From positions 1-64,000 of the forward strand of contig NZ_JAPWKD010000021.1 of assembly GCF_028283705.1 (NCBI RefSeq): 64,000 bases of DNA. The letters are read 5' to 3'. This DNA is from Pantoea sp. (lineage in GTDB: Bacteria; Pseudomonadota; Gammaproteobacteria; Enterobacterales; Enterobacteriaceae). The notes under the pieces were generated by a model. It was not told where the DNA came from, ran no database searches, and was given only the letters and a program-made list of their open reading frames with translations. Below are positions 20,801-28,802 of this stretch, in pieces (the stretch's first letter is position 1; every line of letters begins with the position of its first letter). Both the position numbers and the translations under genes were made by a program.

Positions 20801-22568
20801 GCTGCTCTGCGGAGATATTCAGTTTATCGATCAGATACGGATCGAGATGCAAGCCTTGCTGATAACGCTTTTCTAATCTGGCAGGGTTCAGCGCGCTGAC
20901 GATGTTTTCTTCAATGTTTAGCAGGAATTCGCTGATGGGAGGGATGTCGTAAACATTGGTTCCGGTTACTGCCAGTAATAGCCGTTCCCGCATTCTCCAG
21001 TTGAGGGCGGGAGGAAGAAGGCGACTGATTGCCAGCATGATACCGCGATCATAACCACTGCCCATGTTGTGTTGGTGTGCGGCGAAAAACGCATCGACTT
21101 CCTGCGGGTCAGGATAATAACTCCTCATCAACTGATATAATAACGTTGTATCGGCGATGTTTTCCGCAATCACCTGACTGGCATCCAGCATCGAAGCCAT
21201 ACAAATAAAGTCATAGCATTCATTTGGATTATATAGCAAATTAGGTGATACCTGTTCTGCTATTTCATGAAGGTCTATATCATTAGCAACCATATCCTGA
21301 AAGTTATCATCTCGGGTCATTAATGATTTAAAGGTCGTGTCAACACCAGTATTTTGTAATCGATCCAAAGCATTGAAAAAAAGATCCTGATACAGAATAT
21401 GGACTTCACCAAACTCGACTCGGTTTTCAATACGACCTTTTAGATCATTGAGTATCCTGGGTATCCGATACAATATATTGAAGCTCTCACTGATGCGGTT
21501 AAGTATCGTTCCATGTTTCAGCCTCTTCAGTTCTGCACGATTCTCTTTATATTCGGTGAGCAAATCATCGATTTCATTTTTTAATACATCAAGCTTAAAT
21601 AGGGTTGGTAAGTTGTTTAACTCCCGCCATAACTCGCAGCCACTGACGGTTTCATTCAATACTTCCTGTAATCCTAAATTATTAATAAGTGAATCAATTA
21701 CCTCACCGGTGGTTTTACCGTCATAGTCGATTTCGCACAATTGATGAAAGTATTTTGTCTCGATGGGAGCACAAAGCAGCTGCAATTTATCCAGAAAATC
21801 CTTTTGTGTGCTATTAAGGACCGTAAAGAATTTGTTGTTGTTAGTGGATAGCATTTCCCTGACTTCATTTTCAATGTCTGTCCATAGATCAAATTGAGTT
21901 AAGAAAGTTTCCAGATGGGGGTTACCCAGGATAAACTCCCATAATCTGCGATAATTTTGTCTGTGCCCACAGATTGACGATAATGATAAGACATCATCCC
22001 AAAACACATCTAAGTGATTTGTTTGTCTGTCGGCACAAACAGCGGAGACGGTGTTAAAGAGTCGTTTTAATTTTTCATTATCTGTTTTTGCTAATTTTTT
22101 ATTGATGATTTTTTTATTTCTTTCCCAGGAATATTTTGCTTTCTGACGTATCTTTTTTCTCAATCCTTCTTTCTTATTCGAAATGTCATCACACTGACTG
22201 GCAAATCTTCTGATGTGATATGAATTTGATTCAGCCAGCTGCTCGGTGAATGTGGGTAGTTGTTCGATGAGTCGCTCATTATCACGAAACTGTTGAATAA
22301 CCTGTCTCGCTGAAATATCAGAGCATTTACTGGGTTGCGGATGATATATCGTTTTTTTAGACCGGATTGGTAGTTTTATACGAGCAGGTAACAGGCTATT
22401 GGGTTGTGCTAAAGATACACCCAAGGAAGACATCGGTCGGTTAATAAGGTCCCGCGGGGCAGAGAGATTGCTTATTGAATTTATATTGGTGGAAATTTCC
22501 TTTCTGCATATTTGTTGAGTGACTGGAGGTTTGATTGTGAGGGTATTAACTGCGCTGCTACTTAGCAT
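17850..22568 (-). CDS. Large orphan protein (1572 residues), co-directional with the OTU gene
   Basis: I do not recognise this protein. The start is well supported (AAGGA, 6 nt, ATG at 22568). It has no signal peptide and no clear membrane segment. The N-terminal 90 residues are Ser/Asn/Pro-rich with basic patches (MLSSSAVNTLTIKPPVTQQI), like the start of the next gene (MLST). The middle (about 90-1250) looks mostly helical, with many charged Leu/Ile-rich stretches. The last 300 residues become Pro/Ser/Gln-rich and look unstructured (MPPPDQPGPSTQHSN). Codon use is AT-richer than the flanking core genes, so it was probably acquired by transfer. A secreted effector, toxin or adhesin-type structural protein are all possible; none can be shown. 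No chaperone-like small gene lies beside it. Confidence 0.7.
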   Translation of the reverse strand: MLSSSAVNTLTIKPPVTQQICRKEISTNINSISNLSAPRDLINRPMSSLGVSLAQPNSLLPARIKLPIRSKKTIYHPQPSKCSDISARQVIQQFRDNERLIEQLPTFTEQLAESNSYHIRRFASQCDDISNKKEGLRKKIRQKAKYSWERNKKIINKKLAKTDNEKLKRLFNTVSAVCADRQTNHLDVFWDDVLSLSSICGHRQNYRRLWEFILGNPHLETFLTQFDLWTDIENEVREMLSTNNNKFFTVLNSTQKDFLDKLQLLCAPIETKYFHQLCEIDYDGKTTGEVIDSLINNLGLQEVLNETVSGCELWRELNNLPTLFKLDVLKNEIDDLLTEYKENRAELKRLKHGTILNRISESFNILYRIPRILNDLKGRIENRVEFGEVHILYQDLFFNALDRLQNTGVDTTFKSLMTRDDNFQDMVANDIDLHEIAEQVSPNLLYNPNECYDFICMASMLDASQVIAENIADTTLLYQLMRSYYPDPQEVDAFFAAHQHNMGSGYDRGIMLAISRLLPPALNWRMRERLLLAVTGTNVYDIPPISEFLLNIEENIVSALNPARLEKRYQQGLHLDPYLIDKLNISAEQQTQIKEIVMDFLLSRNRYIDPDIKLPQFKVDIATTLNLLSEKLSFDLQNNALRPSHFFKYHAITHNTLLTETLVKEIDHFYILHKFLDKMLDETFSAHAHINRLNELVANADISYEIAIYVNVALALMENNPFTLESELEIQRAIKELFSSDEMETLINNGTSPVTQELAEIQKSLSTYPQTTTRDFFVKAAGMGIRVDSDCQKNIIKTLGESIAADVTNEERICQILSLILKRSFAAADVLELPTDTGTAQPHDFLNALTNGLITQINGLITTELDAALFAFDPGIKEGDRYTKTACKLIEGAIPRLVLQDLCKTGNGKDDKLIGQKFTEDQFAHVRKELLTLLAKGGEDHCKDISKIFCDLRRTISSDENNHVNYLLKCLNFFRNLQSQEIKLSSGEIYRKIVDDIYERGIPSRIAKTGQKLTEADLLEYFILEDMGGINTESSRKFIQSTNQKNHISDSLLYSITLLEPLLADALTWREDEINAEDKKIIAQEELDQAIQAYTAANLGLFSTQAEYDMAMYRADCEENDAQNDYEKMIDRANTEDHYERLARKWEIFFFALSQCSNYWIEMHRPVFVYINTNVTETRTTTISYPTGEEAETENIQSSNPGLTMIRFKLCDIIDKYGYIDYKKINELIREKYCPEFQIQHIQFTPLLDVQPLTIPNEGSGNATVATITERYDVEIISAMDIQKGSYMHNMPSHPPEFPLCNAPMHAFSLQHYSEKFRQPVSHKEVSANVSSAIQAMKKIHHPREQFNPAVQAQDLATKQGALIRQRENNAWCIRVEDSLRLLTQHRPRNLHRDKPSVQPLQSAIISAASASTGKKIIVIDDKKRGHLYKPGKDSERSGQPLDTQPGNIGNQGSIAQIIPSAMLKEAVTGKTLVLQHDSTGRFNPVRIQSLGASTYKSTVVSPGPDIRGVIDHPATKRLPPPILSEADNVLNAITTSYSMPPPDQPGPSTQHSNFPIRTKILLGLQTTDNEH

Positions 22569-23026
22569 GTTTCATCCTTGTCCCTGATGATAGATTGTTA
22601 CTCTGGCACTCTTTCCCTGCCAAATAATTAAAGGAGGGAATTCTGCCATCCCTTGATCACAATGTTTTTTTACCCGTGCCAGTAGGATAATGAAGTGATG
22701 TTGATACTGCGACTGAGCCAAACTTATTTATCGTAACATATCAATTTATGACGTTTTTGTGACGACGGCGGATATTCTCAATAATCAGCGTCACGAAAAT
22801 GAGGATCTTCTGCATCAACCCGGGCAATTGTGCGACAAATCCGATTGAGCAGAATTCATTCGCCAAGGATGATGGCTGCTCAGTTTTATCCGCACAGATC
22901 GCTCAAAGCGACGTCTTTATCGGCAGTTAGCACCGCTTTTCGGGCCAGGTCACAGATTAGGTCCGGTGTCAGCGTTGTCATTGCGCTATCATCTTCTCTC
23001 TAAGAATTTGGGGATCGGTTTTTTAG
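22569..23026. other. Intergenic region upstream of the islet operon and of ypfG
   Basis: 458 bases. It should contain the minus-strand promoter of the 1572-residue gene. No HrpL-type box (GGAACC...CCAC) is visible in it on either strand. TTGGCA about 55-60 bases upstream of that gene is a possible -35 with a poor -10. A possible 31-codon minus-strand frame lies at 22886-22981. The right end of the AT-rich islet lies somewhere here; I see no insertion sequence or direct repeat marking it. Confidence 0.4.
22886..22981 (-). CDS. Possible 31-residue small protein
   Basis: A short frame reads MTTLTPDLICDLARKAVLTADKD and then VALSDLCG before TAA, preceded by AGAGAAG. The composition looks protein-like and the codons resemble those of the core genome. 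It could be a real small protein or the N-terminal scrap of a lost gene at the edge of the islet. I recognise no family. Confidence 0.2.
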   Translation of the reverse strand: MTTLTPDLICDLARKAVLTADKDVALSDLCG

Positions 23027-24100
23027 ATGTCGTATTGGATGAAATCGCTGCTTTTATTGCTTTTTCTTTTTGCTGCGGGAGTGCAGGCGGATCCACTGCA
23101 AAAGTCATTTTCTGACTGGCAGCTGACCTGTAACAATGCGGCTTTTTGTGTAGCTCGCAGTTTTCCTGGTGATAATGGATTGGTCATGACAATATCGCGG
23201 CACGCTGGCGTGAACGATCGCCCGTTGCTACGTATCGACTACGGCAGTGCTTATAGCGGTGAATTGCCGGGTGCTCCGTTGCAGGACAATTTGCTGCTGG
23301 ACCAGCGACGGCTGAAACCCGATCTCAAAAACTGGAGCGTAGAGCCGCACCATCTGGCGACCAGCAATGCCATCGCCATTGATGAATTTCTGGCGCAGAC
23401 GCTGGATGCCGATACTCTCCAGCTCACCTGGCAAGCCAAAGCCTCTATCTCGCTGCACGGCATGAAAGCCGCGTTGCTGCTGATGGATGACGTGCAGGGC
23501 AGGGTGAACGGTTTAAGTGCCTGGGTGAAACGCGGCGACCGCGTCATATGGGATGTACCGCCACAACCGCCATTGCCCCGTCTGCCCGACCCCTTACCCC
23601 AGCCTGCGGCACTCACCCGTGATGAAACCAGTGGGTTGATTGATTACGGCACCTGGCGCATCAACACCGATAGTTGCTCACTTGATCCGATACGACGAGA
23701 AGTCAGCGTTGCACCGCTGACAGACAGTAAAGCGCTGTTGCTCATCAGCTGCGAAACCGGGGCCTACAATGTTATCGATCTGGCATTTGAAGTGACGCGC
23801 AGCCAACCGTATGTGGCGCGTGGTCTGACCCTCACCCTGCCGTTTACTCCCCCCTCACGCACGGATAATCAGCTGGATTTGGTGAATGCGGAATACGATG
23901 CCAGCAGTGGCTTACTTTATACTTTCAGTAAGGGACGTGGTCTGGGCGATTGCGGTACGGCGACACGCTGGCAGTTTGATGGCAGTGAATTTGTGCTGGC
24001 GGAGTATGCGGAAGAAAAAACCTGTGATGCCTGGCACAGCAGTGACGACTGGCCCACCCTGTGGGTCAGCCAGTCGCAAAATGCACCACAATCGCGTTAA
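23027..24100 (+). CDS. ypfG: YpfG, exported DUF1176 protein
   Basis: 357-residue exported protein of unknown function. A signal peptide (hydrophobic LLLLLFLFAAGVQA, cleavage near residue 21) leads into a DUF1176 domain beginning DPLQKSFSDWQLTCNNAAFCVARSF, a pattern shared with E. coli YpfG (347). Several paired cysteines (for example TCNNAAFC and GDCGTATRW...KTCDAW) suggest disulfides in the periplasm. The first ATG at 23027 is used; one at 23039 is also possible, and neither has a strong ribosome site. Its position beside ampH-tktB-talA matches E. coli ypfG-tktB-talA order apart from ampH. It ends tail to tail with ampH in a shared GTTAAC. Confidence 0.88.
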   Translation: MSYWMKSLLLLLFLFAAGVQADPLQKSFSDWQLTCNNAAFCVARSFPGDNGLVMTISRHAGVNDRPLLRIDYGSAYSGELPGAPLQDNLLLDQRRLKPDLKNWSVEPHHLATSNAIAIDEFLAQTLDADTLQLTWQAKASISLHGMKAALLLMDDVQGRVNGLSAWVKRGDRVIWDVPPQPPLPRLPDPLPQPAALTRDETSGLIDYGTWRINTDSCSLDPIRREVSVAPLTDSKALLLISCETGAYNVIDLAFEVTRSQPYVARGLTLTLPFTPPSRTDNQLDLVNAEYDASSGLLYTFSKGRGLGDCGTATRWQFDGSEFVLAEYAEEKTCDAWHSSDDWPTLWVSQSQNAPQSR

Positions 24101-25267
24101 CGCATCACCTGCACCATCATCGGTGAACCGCTCTGGTTACCCACCAGTTCGGCCAGCATATCGTTGACGCCATCGCTCATCGGCGTGAAGCGCGTCAGCG
24201 GCGAACGCGTCACCACCACGAACACCCCAACATTATGCTGCGGCACCATCGCCATATAGGTGATGAAACCACCACCGCCGCCGGTTTTCTGAATGATGCC
24301 CGGGTGGCCGTTTTTCGGTCCCATATAGACCCACCCCATGCCCAGCGCATCGGCCCGACCCGGAACATCCATTCCTTCCACTTTATTCAGCTGGTCACGA
24401 CGATAGATCAACGTTTGCAGCCGGTCGATTTGCGCGGTGCGCTGATTCACGGCGGAGTTAAGGAATTGCTGCATCCAGCGCCCCATATCCTCTGGCGTTG
24501 AATAAAACGCCACCGCTGCCTGTCGCTGCCAGAGTGTTATTACACGGGCTGGTCCCTTTCTCGGCAATCATCAGACGCTGACACTGATCCGGTGACGGGG
24601 TAAAGGTGGTGTCCTTCATCCCTAACGGGCGCGTGATAAGTTGCTGGAACAACGCCGGATAAGGTTTACCCGCCGCCTGCGACAGCGCATCACTCAGCAG
24701 GTCATAACCGAGGTTTGAATAAGACGCGTCCACACCAGGGGCGACTTTGAGCGAAGCGCGAGACAGCCATTGCCAGCGGTCGCTACGTGTCGGCCAGTTG
24801 AACACCGGACGATGCGGTTTGCCACCCGGTTGCTCACGCGGCAGGCCGCTGGTGTGGGTTGAAAGGTTAATCAGGCGAATGGGTTGGCCGTTGTAGCTGG
24901 GGACACGCATTCCCGGAGGCGCGTATTTGCTTAACGGGTCCTCCAGGCGAATCTGGCCGCGTTCCGCCATTTTCACCATCACTTCGCTGGTCATCAGCTT
25001 ACTCAGCGAGGCAATGCGGATCAGTGAATCCTGCTGTGGCCGGACGTTACTACCCGGTCGGGTTTCGCCAAAGCTGGCGAAAACGCGTTGATTGCCATCA
25101 ATAGCGACCAACGCCATCCCCACGGCACCACTGCCGTAAAAGATGTGTTCGGCATAACGATCAACGATCTGTGAAGCCAGCAGGGGATCCGGGGCGGTCT
25201 GCGCCATGCTTTTTAAAGGAAGCAGTGAAACCATTAATGTCAGCAACCAGGGTGTATGTTTTTTCAA
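24097..25267 (-). pseudogene. ampH: ampH, frameshifted (penicillin-binding protein AmpH)
   Basis: AmpH is a periplasmic class C beta-lactamase-fold enzyme with DD-carboxypeptidase and endopeptidase activity on peptidoglycan. The reading frame is split. The first part (25267 downwards) has a signal peptide, the SxxK motif in IASLSKLM and YSN in ASYSNLGY, and reads as far as LAATGSGGV. The second part resumes YSTPEDMGRWMQQF in another frame and holds the KTGGGGG motif. The join lies in a run of four A at 24504-24507 (T run on the coding strand). Removing one base restores a protein of 389 residues, close to E. coli AmpH (385). Total length 1171 is one more than a multiple of three. In E. coli ampH sits near sbmA, not here. 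Decay or a sequencing error are both possible. Confidence 0.88.
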
Positions 25268-25377
25268 CGGTAAGACGTCCGGCAGAAGAAGCGGAGAAAA
25301 GTCTTATAGTAATCAGTTTGAACGAGGCGGGAAGGGGGCAGGGCAGGTTTTTTTCTGTATCAGGCTGTGATCAAAAA

Positions 25378-25406
25378 CGGCCCTGACGCCGTGAGACGCA
25401 GGGCCG
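25378..25406 (-). terminator. tktB terminator
   Basis: CGGCCCTG/CAGGGCCG stem; on the minus strand it is followed by a run of five T. It lies just beyond the tktB stop codon. Confidence 0.88.
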
Positions 25407-25412
25407 AATCGA

Positions 25413-27413
25413 TTAGTGAGGCTTGAGTAAGGCTTCGGTATGGCTCACGATGTTTTCCACGGTGAAGCCAAATTCCGGGAACAGTTTACCGGCAGGTGCA
25501 GACTCACCAAAGGTGGTCATACCGACTATCGCACCCTCCAGGCCGACATATTTGAACCAGTAATCGGCAATGCCGGCCTCGACGGCGACGCGCGCTTTCA
25601 CACCGGAAGGCAGCACTGACTCGCGGTATGCCGCATCCTGTTTATCAAACACGTCGGTGGAGGGCAGAGAAACTACGCGGATTTTATGCCCGTTAGCGGT
25701 GAGTTTGTCCGCCGCACCCAGGGCAATCTCGATTTCCGAACCGGTGGCGATAATGACAGCCTCCGGCGTGCCATCGCAATCCTGCAACACATAGCCGCCA
25801 CGGGCGATATCTGCGACCTGCTGTGGGCTGCGTTCCGGTTGCAGCAGATTCTGACGCGACAGGATCAACGCGGTCGGGCCGTGATGACGTTCCACCGCTG
25901 CCTTCCATGCCACCGTGGTTTCCACCTGATCACACGGACGCCACACGCTCATATTGGGCGTCAGGCGCAGGCTGGCGAGCTGCTCCACCGGCTGGTGCGT
26001 AGGACCATCCTCCCCCAGACCAATCGAATCATGGGTATAGACCAGCACCTGGCGCGCCTTCATCAACGCCGCCATACGCGCAGCGTTACGGGCATACTCC
26101 ACAAACATCAGGAAGGTGGCGGTGTAGGGCAGAAAGCCACCGTGATGGGCGATGCCGTTACCAATCGCCGTCATCCCGAATTCACGCACTCCGTAATGAA
26201 TGTAGTTCCCGGCAATATCTTCCTTGATCGATTTCGAACCGGACCAGATCGTCAGGTTACTCGGCGCAAGGTCAGCGGAACCACCGAGGAACTCCGGCAG
26301 TAGCTTGCCAAACACTTCGAGGGTGTTTTGCGATGCTTTACGGCTGGCAATTTTCTGCGGATTGGCCTGCAACTGATCGACAAATGCCTGCACATCGCTT
26401 TCCCAGTTGGCGGGCATCTCACCGCTCATGCGGCGTTTAAATTCTTTTGCCAACTCAGGATAGGCAGCCTGATAAGCCGCCATTTTGTCGTCCCAGGCTT
26501 TTTCACGGGCGGCACCGGCCTCTTTGGCGTCCCATTGCTGATAGATCTCTTTCGGAATTTCAAACGGCGGATAATTCCAGCCGAGTTGCTTACGGGCCAG
26601 CGCCACTTCCGCTTCGCCGAGTGCAGCACCGTGCGATTCTTCTTTACCGGCTTTATTCGGCGAGCCAAAACCGATGATGGTGCGACAGATGATCAGCGAG
26701 GGTTTGTCGGTGACGCTCTGCGCCTCTTTGATGGCACTGGCGACGGCGGCTGGATCGTGCCCGTCAATATCGCCAATCACATGCCAGTTATAGGCTTCAA
26801 AACGTTTGTGGGTATCGTCGGTAAACCAGCCTTCGGTTTCACCATCAATCGAAATACCGTTGTGATCGTAAAAGCCGATCAATTTGCCAAGCCCCAGGGT
26901 GCCCGCCAGCGAGCTGACTTCGTGCGAGATCCCTTCCATCAGGCAGCCGTCACCCATGAACACATAGGTGTAATGGTCAACGATGTCATGTCCAGGCTGA
27001 TTAAACTGAGCGGCTAATGTGCGTTCAGAAATCGCCATTCCTACTGCATTAGCCAGCCCCTGACCCAGCGGTCCGGTGGTGGTTTCAACGCCGGGGGTGT
27101 ATCCCAGTTCCGGGTGGCCCGGCGTTTTTGAATGCAGCTGGCGGAAGTTTTTCAACTCTTCCATCGGCAGGTCATAGCCGGTGAGATGCAGCAGGCTGTA
27201 TAGCAACATCGAGGCGTGGCCGTTGGAGAGGATAAAGCGGTCACGATCCGCCCAGGCGGGATTGGTCGGGTTGTGTTTCAGGAAATCGCGCCACAGCACC
27301 TCGGCGATATCCGCCATGCCCATAGGGGCTCCGGGGTGACCTGAATTTGCTTTTTGTACCGCATCCATGCTCAGGGCACGAATTGCGTTAGCCAACTCTC
27401 TGCGTGAAGACAT
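25413..27413 (-). CDS. tktB: Transketolase 2
   Basis: Thiamine-diphosphate enzyme of the non-oxidative pentose phosphate pathway that moves two-carbon units between sugar phosphates. The 666-residue protein has the transketolase order of pyrophosphate-binding, pyrimidine and C-terminal domains. The ThDP motif GDGCLMEG...DHNG begins near residue 155, and the N-terminal [20 protein letters not shown] is typical. The name tktB rather than tktA rests on the location next to talA and maeB, as in E. coli. The start follows GGGAGC. A terminator-like hairpin separates it from talA, so tktB may have its own promoter. Confidence 0.94.
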   Translation of the reverse strand: MSSRRELANAIRALSMDAVQKANSGHPGAPMGMADIAEVLWRDFLKHNPTNPAWADRDRFILSNGHASMLLYSLLHLTGYDLPMEELKNFRQLHSKTPGHPELGYTPGVETTTGPLGQGLANAVGMAISERTLAAQFNQPGHDIVDHYTYVFMGDGCLMEGISHEVSSLAGTLGLGKLIGFYDHNGISIDGETEGWFTDDTHKRFEAYNWHVIGDIDGHDPAAVASAIKEAQSVTDKPSLIICRTIIGFGSPNKAGKEESHGAALGEAEVALARKQLGWNYPPFEIPKEIYQQWDAKEAGAAREKAWDDKMAAYQAAYPELAKEFKRRMSGEMPANWESDVQAFVDQLQANPQKIASRKASQNTLEVFGKLLPEFLGGSADLAPSNLTIWSGSKSIKEDIAGNYIHYGVREFGMTAIGNGIAHHGGFLPYTATFLMFVEYARNAARMAALMKARQVLVYTHDSIGLGEDGPTHQPVEQLASLRLTPNMSVWRPCDQVETTVAWKAAVERHHGPTALILSRQNLLQPERSPQQVADIARGGYVLQDCDGTPEAVIIATGSEIEIALGAADKLTANGHKIRVVSLPSTDVFDKQDAAYRESVLPSGVKARVAVEAGIADYWFKYVGLEGAIVGMTTFGESAPAGKLFPEFGFTVENIVSHTEALLKPH

Positions 27414-27444
27414 AGGGTGCTCCCTTGTGATTTGGCAAAAATAA

Positions 27445-27464
27445 GGACGGGCAGACGCCCGTCC
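27445..27464 (-). terminator. Hairpin between talA and tktB
   Basis: GGACGGGC/GCCCGTCC with a 4-nt loop; on the minus strand TTATTTTTG follows. It fits a terminator or attenuator after talA. Confidence 0.75.
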
Positions 27465-27485
27465 GGCATGATGTGAGGATAATGA

Positions 27486-28436
27486 CTAGAGGCGCGCAGC
27501 CAGCACGTCCTCCAGTTTTTGCTGGTCTACAGCAAACTGACGGATACCATCAGACAGTTTTTCCACTGCCATCGGATCCTGATTATGTTCCCAGCGGAAC
27601 TCCGCTTCTGACAGCGGGGCAGGCTGATGGAAGCCCTCGGTGGATGGCTCCAGTTTACGCTCCAGCGGGGCATCGCTGTTTGCCAGCTCCTCCAGCAGGT
27701 TCGGGGAGATGGTCAGACGGTCACAGCCCGCCAGTGCCAGGATTTGCTCCACTTTACGGAAGCTGGCACCCATGATGACGGTGTTGTAGCGATGCTTTTT
27801 GTAGTAATCAAAAATACGGCGTACCGATTTCACACCCGGATCCTCATCGACCACATACGGATCAAGCGGTTTACGGCTGTTGTACCAGTCATAAATACGG
27901 CCGACGAACGGCGAAATCAGGAACACCCCGGCTTCAGCACAGGCGCGGGCCTGGGCGAAAGAGAACAGCAGCGTCAGGTTGCAGTTGATGCCGTTCTTTT
28001 GCAGTTCTTCGGCGGCGCGGATCCCTTCCCAGGTCGAAGCCAGTTTGATCAGAATGCGTGAGCGGTCGATGCCGTTTTCTTCATACAAACGAATCAGTTT
28101 TTCCGCTTTGGTGACACACATGCCACGATCGAAGGAGAGGCGAGCATCCACTTCGGTCGAGACACGGCCTGGTACGCTTTTCAGAATTTCCATACCGAGG
28201 TTGATCGCCACTTTATCGCTGGCGTTGATGATTTGCGTTTCTTTACTGCCGCCCTGTTTTTTCGCGTAGTCGATGGCATCATCAATCAGGTGCTTATAAG
28301 CATCGAGTCCGGCGGCTTTGAGGATTAACGAGGGATTGGTGGTAGCATCTTCCGGGTGGTATTGGCGAATGGACTCGATATCGCCACTGTCCGCCACCAC
28401 GGTGGTGAACTGTTTCAATGCATCTAGCTGGTTCAT
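27486..28436 (-). CDS. talA: Transaldolase A
   Basis: Class I aldolase-type enzyme that moves a dihydroxyacetone unit in the pentose phosphate pathway. It has 316 residues, exactly the family length. The Schiff-base Lys131 lies in [13 protein letters not shown], with catalytic Asp17 in VVADSGDI and Glu96 in [15 protein letters not shown] precedes the start at 28436. TalA rather than TalB is chosen because it pairs with tktB and faces maeB, as in E. coli, where talA-tktB depends on RpoS. A weak CATAAT -10 lies on the minus strand near 28463. Confidence 0.93.
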   Translation of the reverse strand: MNQLDALKQFTTVVADSGDIESIRQYHPEDATTNPSLILKAAGLDAYKHLIDDAIDYAKKQGGSKETQIINASDKVAINLGMEILKSVPGRVSTEVDARLSFDRGMCVTKAEKLIRLYEENGIDRSRILIKLASTWEGIRAAEELQKNGINCNLTLLFSFAQARACAEAGVFLISPFVGRIYDWYNSRKPLDPYVVDEDPGVKSVRRIFDYYKKHRYNTVIMGASFRKVEQILALAGCDRLTISPNLLEELANSDAPLERKLEPSTEGFHQPAPLSEAEFRWEHNQDPMAVEKLSDGIRQFAVDQQKLEDVLAARL

Positions 28437-28802
28437 CGCTTAACTCCTTGATTAGCAATAATTATGGCAAATAAAAAACCTCAGGCAGCTCTGGCTTTGT
28501 TGCGCCATTTCCAGGTGGGGTCCGGTCCAACACCTTGCTACAGACGCCAGGTGAAGAAAATGCGTTTTCTCTGATTGTGACGCCGGGATGCCCACCGCAC
28601 GCGGTTGTGATTGAGGGCTTGCCTGAAAGGTGTCAGCTGCGCGTTTTACCACTCCTAAGCATAGCAGCCTGTGGCAGACCCGTTGATCCTGCTGTGGCAA
28701 TCTGTGCCCTTGCCAGTCGTACATTCTTTGAGCGCCTTCACCCTCTTTTGTGCCGTTGATTTCTATACTGAACGCTTATCTCTCCGCGCAACAGGATGCC
28801 CA
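28437..28802. other. talA-maeB divergent promoter region
   Basis: 366 bases with no convincing gene. On the plus strand TATACT at 28764-28769 is a good -10 for maeB, 33 bases before its start, but without a recognisable -35. On the minus strand CATAAT lies close to talA. Nothing else was recognised in this stretch. Confidence 0.4.

Noticed and set aside
22569-22800. HrpL (hrp) box driving the islet operon
   Set aside because: No GGAACC-type and CCAC-type pair at the right spacing was found on the relevant strand.
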